A stretch of DNA of 64,000 bases from contig OU015655.1 of NCBI GenBank assembly GCA_907165275.2, forward strand, positions 11,916,501 through 11,980,500, given 5' to 3'. The stretch is from Zygaena filipendulae. Taxonomy: Eukaryota; Arthropoda; Insecta; Lepidoptera; Zygaenidae. The notes under the pieces were generated by a model. The model ran no database searches. It was given only the letters and a program-made list of their open reading frames with translations, and was not told the DNA's origin. The position numbers and the translations under genes were made by a program. Below are positions 31,557 through 42,007 of the stretch, piece by piece; position 1 is the first letter of the stretch, and every line of letters begins with the position of its first letter.

Positions 31557-32153
31557 AAAGATAATATAATCACTACGTGGTTATTTTAATACATATTCTC
31601 TTTGTCCGTTACACGAAATAGGAGCGGCCTATTGTCCAAGGCAAACATCAAAATTAATGAGTAACAATATAAAATATATATCATTCATTACCGTTCTTGG
31701 ACAAGATTGAGTAGTTATTTCCACCGAATGAGTATTTTGCATAATTCAAGTCTTCAGACATAGACATGAGCTTGTGGGTGAAAGCGACGCGCGACGGACA
31801 AAAGAAGGATGTAGAGATGGCATGTAAATATTGCCATCAAGTGCGGCTTAAAGATCTGGGCAAGGGTTTTCTTTACGAAAATAAAATAATTACGCATTTA
31901 CAATAATATTAGTCAGTAGTATAGTAGTCAGTAGAAAAGTTTTTTTTTTTTTTTTAATTAATATTAAATAGTAATTAAAAAGAAAAATTAATACCTATAC
32001 CTAAACCATTTTTTTTAAAATCCTTTTACAATCAAAAATGTTTGCATTAAAATACCTAATTTATCATTAAAAATATTGTGTATTTCTACTTGGTATATAT
32101 GGGAATTAGTTTTGTACCAATAATATCATGAGTGTTAATACGTAGGCGTACCT
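31557..32153. other. Non-coding stretch
   Basis: No gene. A (T)n/(A)n low-complexity patch lies at 31,940-32,030. Confidence 0.4.
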
Positions 32154-32510
32154 ATACAACGTGTTAATTAATTAACTGCAAACTAGAAAGTAGATTGTTG
32201 AGAATCGACTTCCGAATCGATCGCACCATGTTTTAATATAGGTTATATTTTTTTCATTTTTATCAGCCCATGTCTAAATTACTTTTAATCCAATATTTGG
32301 CGCGTACGCCGCCCGTAGCAAAAAATCGAATCGGTCATTGACACGTAGACGCGGGCGTAGCGCTTGAAATTTCGTAGATAGGTCACCTACAAACTAATGT
32401 TGAATAACTTTCAGACTAATAATTTTTTCGACATAATTTATATTTTAATCATATTATTATTGTTTATTTTTTTAAATGGGGTGTATCAGGTTTTTGGTCA
32501 ATATTATGTA
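32154..32510. repeat. MITE family C, inverted copy
   Basis: TACAACGTGTTAATTAATTAA at the left, then CGACTTCCGAATCGATCG, TTGGCGCGTACGCCGCCCG and AGATAGGTCACCTACAAAC. The right end GGTGTATCAGGTTTTTGGTC matches the left inner part of the 21,432 copy. Confidence 0.7.
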
Positions 32511-33624
32511 TTATTGTTTGTACCTTCTACCAAAATGCGAGATCGTACAACAAAAATCCCATTTTTTTTCTTCTGAATGTTGTAATTTCTAGTTTCCATG
32601 TGCTTAGCTCATATTATCTATAATTTATTTCTATGGTCTGTGGTGGATATATTGAAATTAAAATATTGCGCAAATATGTTACGAGTAGGTATCTTGATTT
32701 TAAAAGTGTCATTTTTTAGTATTCGTAATTAATAGTCTACGCTATCTTCATTGCTGATCTTTAAATTTCTTAAGACTTCGTTTATTTTTTATCCAAAATT
32801 ATTGTTACGGTCCTTTTCCTATTTCGTTGATTTCAAAATATATATTGTGTTATTTTAATTCCAGTAATGTACATTACCTATATCTTACTTATGATTTACC
32901 TTTAGTAAACTTATTCATGATTAGGTACCTTTAGTAAAATATATTTTAGCTCGTGTTTTTTCATGCACTTTACTTTTTTCTGTGTAAACCAGCATACTAT
33001 AGCTAGGTTTCATTTGAAAGTGGTTGGTGAACATGTCAACAATTGCTATCTTTTTAACTTCACCTTACATCGATTTCTGATTTGTGTATAAACTTAAGTC
33101 TCAACATTTACAGTAAATTAGGGAAATTATGGTTCTTGCTCAAAAAGTATCCAATATTCAGGCTAAAGAATAAATATATTATTGATTCACTTATTACGAA
33201 AGAATTTAATCAAAAGTTCAAACTACGTCTCTGTCTTTTTTATGTAAAACATCTAATGCGGAGAGCCAGACCGAACATTGGGCACAAATTGGCCACGACA
33301 TAGTACGTCGCTAAGCTATGTGATAGTATATTATGACGTGATATGTACGTAAAATTCTTCTGAGACGTAAAGCGATGTGGCGACGCGTCACCATGCGCAA
33401 GAATTGAGTTTTCCTCATTTAATTTTTGTATTAAGTATTTACAATCATCATAATTATATTAAATAAACAATCATCTTTTTAAAAACAAAACAAAATAATA
33501 TATATTTTTTAATTGTGCTATATTCATTTCCTTTCGGAAGCCATGCATCCGTTTATGCTTATTATTTTTACAAAATAGGTAGGTAATTTCGTCCGTTCGT
33601 TGACGTCCTGCGACAGCTTAATCT
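32511..33624. other. Non-coding stretch
   Basis: A repeat at about 33,240-33,340 (AAACATCTAATGCGGAGAGCC, GTACGTCGCTAAGCTATG) matches 23,425-23,505. A 73-codon frame covering it is not a known protein. The rest is AT-rich. Confidence 0.4.
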
Positions 33625-34164
33625 TCTATTACTATAATAAAAGAGTAGAATTCGCGATTCTGTACATTGAATATTTTTACCTAAAATTGGGAGGAGTGAT
33701 AAAAGAAGAGTAACCAAGCACAAAAAAAAGTTTTTAAGATTCTTTTCTGTCTGTCTGTCTGTCTGTTCGCGATAATCTCCGAATCTACTGAACAGATTGT
33801 CGTGCGGTTTTCAGTAGTAAATTAAGCTAAGTCTGGAGCAACATATGGCTTTGTTTTATCGAAATAGAACATAGGGGAAAAAGTTATCGGTTTAAGACTT
33901 CAGCGCAATGCAATGGTCGAAAGCTTCCATATAATGTTGCATAACGAACATGATAAAACCTTTTTAGAGACACCTATGCACTTTATTTTCTTTTGAATTG
34001 ATTTTTCGCGAAGTGACAGTTTTAAGGCTTGGATGCGATTATATTTTCTTTGAGACTAAAGAGTATGTAACCACTACGTTTTAAAAGAGTATGAAAATCT
34101 GACGTCATTACTGTCATTGCAAGGGTCGAAAATTCACGCGGGTGAAACCGTGGGCACCAGCTAG
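33625..34164 (+). mobile_element. Helitron-like element, long subfamily (540 bp)
   Basis: TCTATTACTATAATAAAAGA starts it, and CACGCGGGTGAAACCGTGGG plus CACCAGCTAG ends it, followed by T. The body has CTGTCTGTCTGTCTGTTCGC, ATCTACTGAACAGATTG and a unique middle of about 250 bp that the 38,633 copy lacks. No helicase frame is present. Confidence 0.7.
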
Positions 34165-34579
34165 TTCTATTATTATACAGTTTACCTATTAAAAAAACTA
34201 TGGGAATGGCTTAACATGAAATCATTAGTGAGCCGACATAATATTGAGACAAAACTATAAAATGGAATCACAGAAATTGTAAAGTTTTCCTACAAGTAGA
34301 CAATGTTATTCCAGATCAAACAGCTGGTAGCATTGTCCGTATTTGTTCAGTTAACTACACAAACATCACATATTTGTACACATTAACGTGTGAATGTATG
34401 CAAAGTGCTTATGTATATAGTTATTTGAACACACGTCATATGTAATTGCATTTACGTGATAGGATGGTACCAACATATTCTTACCTTTATGGTACCGACC
34501 TATAAACTGCGATGCGAGCAATCTATGACAATTACAAACAATCATTCTTTTATCTATAGTATATTATAGTATAGTTTAA
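34165..34579. other. Non-coding stretch
   Basis: Nothing recognised. Confidence 0.4.
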
Positions 34580-34766
34580 TCTAATATATATAAATCACGT
34601 GTCACGTTGTTTGGCCGCGATGGACTCCGAAACTACTGAACGGATGTTGATAAAATTTTGCAACCGTTTATAATATGGTCCAACTTAAAAGATAGGATAG
34701 TTTTTATCCCGGAATTCCCGCGGGAACTCCGAAATTACCGCGAATGAAATCGCGGGGGACAGCTAG
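34580..34766 (+). mobile_element. Helitron-like element, textbook ends
   Basis: It starts TCTAATATATATAAATCACG after an A and ends GAATGAAATCGCGGGGGACA GCTAG before a T. The A|T target and 3' hairpin (CGCGAATGAAATCGCG) are both visible. 187 bp. Closest relatives are at 16,690, 16,875 and 60,475. Confidence 0.8.
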
Positions 34767-34776
34767 TATATTATAT

Positions 34777-34900
34777 GTAATAATATGTAGTGTATACCAC
34801 GTTTGCTTGGTTTCCACGGAACAAGAATAGCTTAGTGTGGGATCAAGTAGATAAGATAAGATACACTTTATTTAGCAAAGTAAACACATACACCATACAC
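34777..34900 (+). mobile_element. SINE tail followed by inverted LINE tail
   Basis: GTAGTGTATACCACGTTTGC and TTGGTTTCCACGG match the body of the SINE at 40,060. Then (AGATA)n and CACTTTATTTAGC look like a reversed LINE 3' end. Confidence 0.5.
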
Positions 34901-35465
34901 CACCAGTTGTTTCCAACTTAAAACTTTGATAATCTTAATTGGATCCTACCTATTAAAATAAATAATCTAATTAAAAATGTTACGGCTGCACTCAGAGTCG
35001 TTTTACTGAAGTGAGTTACGACCATTATCATTGAAATCACAACTGTAAAACACAATAAGAAATATATTATTATCCGTCACCTAAAACCCATGGTTTTAAA
35101 TTGCTCTAACAACCATTAATTATACGTGTTATATTCAAAGCCAGAGCCGCGGCACTTCGCCATCTCATTACAAAATAGTAGCTAAATATAACATCAAGAT
35201 AGGTACCTACTTATTTAAATTTTTCGTCATAATTTAAATGTTGAGCAGACGTGTAATAAACGTCATCGGCATGTAGCACAGTAGTGGCGCCAGATTAAGG
35301 CTCGGTCACACCGGTCGTTTGAATATTAAAAAGATCACCCACCGCTCGTGTGTTACAATTTGGCTGTCTAGTACCTACGTATGGTACAAGCACTGCATTG
35401 AAAAGAGTGGCGCTGTGAGATAATATCGAAGTAATATATGAATATCGAAGTAATATATACGATAA
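34901..35465. other. Non-coding stretch
   Basis: A single decayed end GGCTGCACTCAGAGTCG at 34,984 belongs to the TTA-flanked hairpin family at 54,715. No gene. Confidence 0.4.
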
Positions 35466-35566
35466 TATATGAAGTTTGACTGGCGGAGAATGCCACTGCG
35501 GCATTAAGTCCGCCTTTTGTATCATGATGTGCATAAAGTTTAAATAAATAAATAAAATAAATAATA
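35466..35566 (+). mobile_element. LINE 3'-end fragment with (AAAT)n tail
   Basis: CTGGCGGAGAATGCCACTGC, GGCATTAAGTCCGCC and GCATAAAGTTTAAATAAATA. Same family as 23,565-23,640. Confidence 0.65.
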
Positions 35567-35964
35567 TCCAAGCATTATTACTATAATTGCTCGTGTGACT
35601 AAAAAAAGCATTTTTGTTGTTTTTTAAGACAATTTTTGACTGAATTATTCTCACTAATTAATTAAAGTTCAGAAGAGCTAAGATGCAGCCATCCTTGAAA
35701 CAAAAGCTTGGTTTATTTATTTTTCTCTGTAGATTTTTGAATCTTGCCGGGGTTTTAAGCACCTATAACAGTGTGTTCCGGGAGTCTCATTTGAAAGCGA
35801 GTTCCCATTCCAGGCTAAGTGTGTTTACAATAACAATAGAGCTATATTATATGATGTATTATAAGTAATTCAGTCACAAATCGTTAGAAAACCAACAAGA
35901 AGATGCTTTTTTTGGTACATGAGCAATTATAAATTATAATTATGCTTGATTATACTTGAACATA
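35567..35964. other. Non-coding stretch
   Basis: GTGTGTTCCGGGAGTCTC and TTGAAAGCGAGTTCCCATTCC (35,770-35,815) are a short piece of the LINE end seen at 37,833. Otherwise nothing. Confidence 0.45.
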
Positions 35965-36297
35965 ATGGGGATGTTGACTACTTTTGAAAATCAAAATTCT
36001 AATTAGTCCGTCAGTTAGAAAATAAAAAAAACAATAGACACGTATTTTTTGCTTTTTCAAATAAATTAAAATATACAGAGATAAAGCGCATCAAAGTTTA
36101 GGGTGAGGGGGTCGTGACGTCACTAACCGCTAAAACCGCCATACAAACTGTCAGAATAGTGACGTCACGCGAAATTTCAACTCAATATATCGCCGTTATT
36201 TTTTGATTACGTAAAAAAAGAAAAAAATACGTGTCCAATATTTTTTAATAATCTACAAGACGTACTAAAAAATAAAAATTAGTCCACATGCCCATTA
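35965..36297 (+). repeat. MITE family B, full copy
   Basis: AATGGGGATGTTGACTAC starts and TTAGTCCACATGCCCATT ends the element. Perfect TGACGTCA palindromes lie at 36,115-36,122 and 36,160-36,167. 333 bp. Confidence 0.85.
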
Positions 36298-36328
36298 TAT
36301 AGGTCATCTATATAATGGGCATGTGGAC
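36282..36328. repeat. 21-bp perfect hairpin at the MITE end
   Basis: GTCCACATGCCCATTATATAG, split by GTCAT, is followed by its exact complement. The left arm is the family B terminus itself, so the right arm looks like a solo MITE end in inverted orientation. Confidence 0.75.
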
Positions 36329-36338
36329 AATTTTTTAT

Positions 36339-36390
36339 GAAAATGCCACCCTCTAGTGTTTTCATTAAAACACTAGAGGGTGGCATTTTC
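36339..36390. repeat. 24-bp perfect hairpin
   Basis: GAAAATGCCACCCTCTAGTG plus TTTT pairs exactly with AAAA plus CACTAGAGGGTGGCATTTTC around a 4-nt loop (CATT). It sits 10 bp from the preceding hairpin. Confidence 0.85.
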
Positions 36391-37035
36391 ACCACCATAG
36401 TCTTGCAATCAGACCTGAAAACAACGAATCACACTCAATATACATTTATAAACACCAGAGAATTTGCGAAACACAATACGATCCGCAATCCAAACGCTCC
36501 AATGATGAGGTAACGAGGCCAGGGTCCAGCTAATGTAAACACCACTTAACAATTTGCAAGCGGAAAATAGAAATACTACTGCATTGTAATCCTTAAAATC
36601 ATAGGTATAAGAGTGTGTATGCAAATATGCTGGCAGTCGGATTCAATTGAAAATCTGGTGACAAAGATTGTTCAATTAAAAATAGAAGTTTTAAATGTAT
36701 GTTTGGACATAAAATTATTGTTATTGAACACAAAATATGTTTTTTTTACTACTCGTAGTCCGCGACTCCGCTCGGTTAAGGTCGCTGCATCCTGCAGTTG
36801 TAAATAGTCTTTTTTTTCTTTCCGACAAATATGGCCCATAGGCTAGCTGTAGAAGGCAAATGTGTAAACGTACTGTGTTTTTGCGCTCTTGTTTATCTGT
36901 CTGTCAAAAAAGACTTTCGATTTAGATTAAACGATTTAGTTAGCGATATTAAGACCTCCATTTTATTGTTTTGAATTTTTCTACAAGTCAACTGTTAATA
37001 AGGAGAAGTTGTTGACGATAAAGTTTATTGTTAGA
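36391..37035. other. Non-coding stretch
   Basis: No gene or repeat assigned. Confidence 0.35.
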
Positions 37036-37170
37036 CTAGCTGTTCCCCGCGGTTCCACCCGCGTTAAGTTCGGAGTACTCGCGGGAATTCCAGGATTCAA
37101 AGTATCCTAGCTATGTCCTTCTCTGTAGTCTTTACCCCCTGACAACGTGTATGCAAAATTTATGCACTTT
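37036..37170 (-). mobile_element. Helitron-like element, 5' part lost
   Basis: CTAGCTGTTCCCCGCGG, TTCCACCCGCG, then CCCCTGACAACGTGTATGC, ending abruptly. Confidence 0.65.
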
Positions 37171-37499
37171 TTCAACCAATTTACAAAAAACCTTGACAAA
37201 ATAAATAATTATTTTTATTATTATATTTTATTACCCATGCGTCTTCATGAATATACCTATATATTGGTGAAAACCGCATGAAATTTCAATCTGTAATTTT
37301 TAAGTGTATCGTGATCTGATGTCTGCGAAAACTTGTATTTTTTTGTTGATAGTATTTCTGTCTGAGATTTGTATTTTTTTCATATGTATATTTTTCTGCT
37401 CACATGAAAATACCCATTAACGACAGCTTTAATAATATGCACTTACCTAGTTTACACAGTGTAGGTACCTACATACATATCGTCGCTTTAAGTTCTAAC
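37171..37499. other. Non-coding stretch
   Basis: AT-rich. TATTGGTGAAAACCGCATG near 37,262 is a word from the 38,633 Helitron-like subfamily. Confidence 0.4.
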
Positions 37500-37598
37500 A
37501 CCACGGAAGTCAATATAAGGGTACTTTTAGTCCCGGAACGGGTCCCGCGGGAGCCGAACGCCGAAATCAATCCGGGTGAAACCGTGGGGAACAGCTAG
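37500..37598 (+). mobile_element. Helitron-like 3' end
   Basis: GGGTACTTTTAGTCCCGG, CCGGGTGAAACCGTGGGG and AACAGCTAG followed by T. Only about 100 bp remain. Confidence 0.65.
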
Positions 37599-37832
37599 TA
37601 TAAAAGTCTCTATAGAAAAAAAATGTAAATAAACTTTTTTAAAGCAAGCTTTTATTCAAATACGCTAAAAAGAATAAACCCTGCATTGTCATCCAAACTA
37701 AACGCGTATACAAAATTTCAGTTCCATCAGTTGAAGATGCCTGCTTCAAAATTGAGTTCCAAGATACAAACATAATCAGTTACATACATACTATATACCT
37801 ACATCGCAAGTTAAATAAAAGCTTTTAAAGCT

Positions 37833-38098
37833 GTCGGTGAAGGAAAACATCGTGAGGAAACCATAGCATGGTGGTAGGGCGCTCTCTAGTGCCCGGCTAC
37901 CACCTTCAAGTTGCAAATCTGTCGCCAAGCACCTAACGGTGTGTTCCGGCAGCCCCACTTGAAAGCCAGTACCCATCCCCATTCCAGGTCGGCAACGCAC
38001 CTGCATGCATCTGGTGTTGCAGATGTTTATGGGCGACGGAAATCACTTACCATCAGGTGTACCACTTGCCCGTTTACCCCCTATGACATAAAAAAAAA
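37833..38098 (+). mobile_element. LINE 3'-end with poly(A)
   Basis: AACATCGTGAGGAAACCATAG, TGTTCCGGCAGCCCCACTTG, GGGCGACGGAAATCACTTAC, CATCAGGTGTACCACTTGCC and CCCTATGACATAAAAAAAAA. These phrases are typical of lepidopteran non-LTR 3' ends. No coding frame remains. Confidence 0.65.
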
Positions 38099-38632
38099 AT
38101 TACGACTTGTCGGCTCATCAATAAGACCACAAAGAAAAGAATCGAATTGCCCGTCGACGGCGCATCGGTTTGTCGCTTGCTCAGTTCTCAATCTCATGAA
38201 TAATGTATTTTATTGGATATGAATAAGTTATAAATTAACTTAAGTGATGTGTTTTATTGATATTTGGGACGCGAATCGATTACTGAATCGCTTACTTCAA
38301 TATATCCCTCTTTTAAATTTTACATCCTATATAAGCCAAGAAATGTCTCAATATCAATAGATCTGACCAGTGCAGCGTCACGCGAATTACGGCCTCAAAA
38401 TTCTCTATTTCCTTAGGCAACACAACCTTTACATTGTAATCGCGTTACGAAACTAGTTTGGATATACATACGTTCTGAATAACAAGTAAGTTTTTTGTTG
38501 TTATAGGTACGCTATTAGGCTGATGTGCCATCGATGTACTTACGGATCGTCAAGATCGTGTGTATATATAGTTTATTGTGAAGCAAGTAACGGTAGCGCT
38601 TTTTATAATACAGGTTCCTCTTTATTTATATA
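38099..38632. other. Non-coding stretch
   Basis: No gene or repeat assigned. Confidence 0.35.
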
Positions 38633-38934
38633 GTAGCTGTGCCCCGCGGTTTCACCCGCGCGAGGTTTTTATACAACAATTTTTTTTTTTTCCGATATCC
38701 GATTTCAATGAAACAAAGCCTATATGTCGCTCCAGGGTAAGCTTAATCTACCTGTGAAAACCGCATGAAAATCTGTTCAGTAGATTTGGAGATTATCGCG
38801 AACAGACAGACAGAAAAGAATTTTAAAAACTTTTTTTTGTGCTTGGTTACTCTTCTTTTATCGCCCCTCTCAATTTTAGGTAAAAATATTCAATGTACAG
38901 AATCGCGGATTCTACTCTTTTATTATAGTATAGA
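38633..38934 (-). mobile_element. Helitron-like element, long subfamily
   Basis: GTAGCTGTGCCCCGCGG and TTTCACCCGCGCG open it, and CTTTTATTATAGTATAGA closes it. ATTATCGCGAACAGACAGAC and GTGCTTGGTTACTCTTC match 33,625-34,164. Confidence 0.7.
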
Positions 38935-39120
38935 CAGCTGTTCCCGCGCTCGCGCCGCTGATAGCTGTGGCCAACTTCGTATGTTGTGTACCATTTGTTT
39001 TTGCCGCCGCGGTCGCCGCCGAGGCTGTGGTCAAGGGGTAAGGATCACCACAACGACCGCTCCTGCACTTCCCGCATCCGACGGCGTCGCGAGCTTCACC
39101 AAGTATCAGTCCACTTTGTA
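38935..39120. other. GC-rich block with open frames on both strands
   Basis: Abruptly GC-rich. A plus-strand frame from about 38,940 to 39,043 reads as alanine/valine-rich and hydrophobic (PLIAVANFVCCVPFVF, AAAVAAEAVV). It is preceded by AGACAG and followed by GGGGTAAGG, which could serve as splice sites. I cannot name a family. A Helitron junction immediately left makes a captured exon or a repeat remnant both possible. Confidence 0.25.
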
Positions 39121-39569
39121 GCTCAATCATCCAAACGGATAGCTTGCGTTATAACCACTTGTAATATTATGTAGGCATATGGAGTTGCTTCACGATTGGA
39201 GCACGCATCAGTGTTACCTACGTATGTTGTAACAATCATTTATACATCAGTTAACCGTTTTAGAGACAAGATTGCGATAGACGCATAATACCTAGGTAGC
39301 TGTACCCATACAAACATTAAGTAATAGTGCGTATGTAGCAAATGCGATCAGCGAATGCCTCTTCAAGTTCGGCACTCGTACCTAATCCAGCAGCTGCCAC
39401 GCCGCGCCGCCGCTTATGCAGCGCTCCTATCCCTACAGCACTATTTAAGGTCTGGTCACCTCTGCAGAACTCGGGTCAGGTATCCAATCCTACACCCGTC
39501 TATGGGCCAGCAACACTAGCGCAAACCGTTCGCTTTTAATGTTAAAGTTATAATTCTTTCACTGTTCGT
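39121..39569. other. Non-coding stretch
   Basis: A GC-richer segment at 39,340-39,540 has an open frame of 65 codons without recognised motifs. Not called as a gene. Confidence 0.3.
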
Positions 39570-39673
39570 TCGTCAGGAGAAAGGGGTACCGAAAAGGATA
39601 TAGGGTACTTTTATCCCATAATTCCCACGGGATCTCCGAAATTAACGCCGCTGAAACCACGGGGAACAGCTAG
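39570..39673 (+). mobile_element. Helitron-like 3' end
   Basis: GGGTACTTTTATCCCATAAT, GCCGCTGAAACCACGGGG and AACAGCTAG, then T. Confidence 0.65.
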
Positions 39674-39765
39674 TCTGAAATAAAATCTTTTTATTTATCT
39701 TTATTCAAAAATAAAATTGATAAGTAAGTAATCTTCTTAATAATAAAAATAACGAAACTTATCTG

Positions 39766-40009
39766 ACCAATTACAAATTGGACCAAGTTCAATTTCGAAC
39801 TGGACCAATTGCGAATTGGACCATTTGCGAATTGGACCATTTGCGAATTGGACCATTTGCGAATTGGACCATTTGCTAATTGGACCATTTGCGAATTGGA
39901 CCATTTGCGAATTGGACCATTTGCTAATTGGACCATTTGCGAATTGGACCATTTGCTAATTGGACCATTTGCGAATTGGAGGATTGGACCATTTGCGAAT
40001 TGGACGAAA
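39766..40009. repeat. 16-bp minisatellite
   Basis: About twelve units of GAATTGGACCATTTGC, some with GCTAATTGG in place of GCGAATTGG. The edges are more diverged (AATTACAAATTGGACC on the left, GGATTGGACC on the right). The 16-bp unit keeps all reading frames open, so the frames across it are not evidence for a protein. Confidence 0.95.
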
Positions 40010-40059
40010 TGCGCCTGAACGTCAGCTTTATTGTAATTTCAAGTTTCAACGGCGATAAC

Positions 40060-40330
40060 CCGATGAGCGCAGTAGGTCACCATGCCTACCCGCTAATCAA
40101 GGGGTTCCGGGTTCGATTCCCGGTGGGAGTGGACTTTATGTGCTGTACGCAGGGTTCCACTTTCCAGTCTGGGCGTGTGTGTGTGTGTGTATATATAGTG
40201 ATCATAAGTTGCATAATATATGTTATTATATGTAGTATATACCACGTTTATTTGGTTTCCGCTTTACAGGCTTGAGGCTTGGTGTGGAGGCAAGTGGATC
40301 TGTGTGTAGTGAAGTGTTATTATTGTTATT
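40060..40330 (+). mobile_element. tRNA-derived SINE
   Basis: A-box-like GAGCGCAGTAGGTCACC and a strong B box GGGTTCGATTCCCGG lie in a tRNA-sized head (about 40,060-40,135). Then a (GT)n run follows, and a body with TAGTATATACCACGTTTATT and TTGGTTTCCGC that recurs at 34,777 and 48,966. I call it a SINE and not a tRNA gene because the acceptor arms do not pair and the body is repeated. Confidence 0.7.
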
Positions 40331-41284
40331 ATAAATTTAAATATTTGTGAATTTCGCTTTCCAACTCTCAATTTTATACATACTAACATAGTTTTTTTAA
40401 GATTCATAGTTTCACTAACATCTATGGACTAAGTTGTCTGATAGTAAACATTTTTTTTTCTATTTATTTATTTATTTATTCCGTATCCAATTTATAATGT
40501 CATAGATAATTTATTATTGTAATAAATTTAAACAGATCAAGCATAGCAGTAATAATCCCTCCCCAAACTCTAAATTCCAATCATGTTCTCCAGTCTGCTA
40601 TAATGAGTATCATTCCCAAAGAAATCCTCCTTTGACACCCCTCTTTTTCCAAAACTTGCAAAAGCCATTCCAAAAGAAAAATAATAAAAAGGTTGATAGT
40701 GTTGCAGAGACACACGACCCGTGGACACCCCGGCTAGGTCTCCTGGTGGGTCCACCGGGAATTTTAATTCCTCGTAACAAACAAACAAACAAATCACATT
40801 CGTGACCACGTGACATGATTCGTTTCTTGGTTTTCTATGCGTTAAAGATCGTTAGTGAAATAAAAATACTTTACAGTTAAATTTAAATCGAACCGATCTC
40901 CAAAACGATTTTCTAAATAGAATATTCATAATTTTTATTTCAATGTTATTGTATTACATCACTGCTTAGAATTTAAAACAATAAGTGTGTCCCTTACGAA
41001 ATTATGTAAATGAAAGAGAAAAAACACGTTCAGAGATTATATTATTAGGTACATTTAATTTTATTGAGAAATAAATATTTATGGTGATTTTTATAGTTAT
41101 ACTGTTTATAAAAAATGAACGGAAGCAAAAATTAGACTAACAGTTATTCCAACCAAATAGTTTAATTAAATCTAGACGTATTCATTATACAGATTGAATA
41201 AAAAATAAATTGTAATAGAATCTTATCTATCAAATGAAGATACATATTTACAAAATGAAGTAATTATAAGTACGTACCTACATA
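40331..41284. other. Non-coding stretch
   Basis: A (TTTA)n tract lies at about 40,460-40,480. CACGTGACATGATTCG (40,807) is the repeat seen at 17,920. No gene. Confidence 0.4.
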
Positions 41285-41573
41285 TAGGTGAGTTTCGGAA
41301 TTCTCCTATAGAAACTCCAAACTACCTAGGTATAGCCTAATTTACTTACTTCTTATAACATCAGCTAATTACCAGTGAAAGTCCCGTCAAAATCGGTCAA
41401 AAAAGTTTCGAAGATTCACCCACGTGAGTTTCCGATTTCCCGCAGGAACTTCAAACAAAATAAGAATAAGAATCTTGTAAAGAATTAACGATATTGGTCC
41501 AGCCGTTCACGCGTGATGTCGTGACCAAAGGAAAAAGAGATTAATTTTTATATTTTTATACAATTATATAGAT
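41285..41573 (-). mobile_element. Helitron-like elements, second subfamily, decayed
   Basis: ATAACATCAGCTAATTACCA, GTGAAAGTCCCGTC, CACCCACGTGAGTTTCCG and TCCAGCCGTTCACGCGTG. The right end TTATATAGATTA matches the subfamily end. Hairpin and CTAG are lost. Confidence 0.5.
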
Positions 41574-41725
41574 TACATGATAATATTATTGGTAATATAA
41601 CTGTTTGTAATTAACAATAAATACGCAAAAACACAAATGTGTTCGTTTACCTCGATTCGGGGATCGAACCCGGGACACCAGACGTAGCGGTCAAGGCTCA
41701 GCCTACCTAGCCAAATTGGCATTGC
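41574..41725 (-). mobile_element. tRNA-derived SINE
   Basis: On the minus strand TTTGGCTAGGTAGGCTGAGC looks like an A box and CCCGGGTTCGATCCCCG is a strong B box. An AT-rich body follows. Confidence 0.6.
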
Positions 41726-41785
41726 ACTGCATAGAAAACTAATGAACGGAATCGTTAGGTCACGCACGTGCTCACACAAAACTAA

Positions 41786-41840
41786 GAAAAAAAGAAAGAA
41801 AGAAAATACATTTATTTCAGCACAACACACAAGAAAAAGA
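41786..41840 (-). mobile_element. LINE 3' tail with (GAAA)n
   Basis: (AAAG)n then AATACATTTATTTCAGCAC and AACACACAAGAAAAAGA. Its complement is found almost unchanged in intron 2 of the MIF gene (59,893-59,955). Confidence 0.6.
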
Positions 41841-41910
41841 GACAAACATAAACAGTGCCTAATCTAAATTTGGCAATAAACTAGAGTTTCAATTGGACGA
41901 TTTTACGTCA

Positions 41911-41964
41911 CTTACCGCCGCACTCAGAGTCGACTAATAATGAAGTCGACTCTGAGTGCGGCGG
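41911..41964. repeat. Minimal hairpin element, arms only
   Basis: CCGCCGCACTCAGAGTCGAC, spacer TAATAATGAA, then the complementary GTCGACTCTGAGTGCGGCGG. The arms match the outer 20 bp of the 237-bp hairpin at 54,715, so this is its deletion derivative. Confidence 0.8.
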
Positions 41965-42007
41965 GAAGTGTCAATTTGGCTAGGGGGGCTGGATGCTGGA
42001 TCGCCAA

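Noticed and set aside
39766..40009. CRISPR-like periodic repeats
   Set aside because: Units are contiguous without spacers, and the window is eukaryotic.
40060..40140. Possible functional tRNA gene
   Set aside because: A and B boxes are present, but the acceptor and anticodon arms do not form a proper cloverleaf, and the following body is repeated elsewhere. It is a SINE head.
39691..40275. Several long overlapping open frames on both strands across the GGACC repeats
   Set aside because: The 16-bp tandem unit lacks stops in most frames and yields a periodic peptide. There is no start context, splice signal or homologue, so they are a minisatellite artefact.
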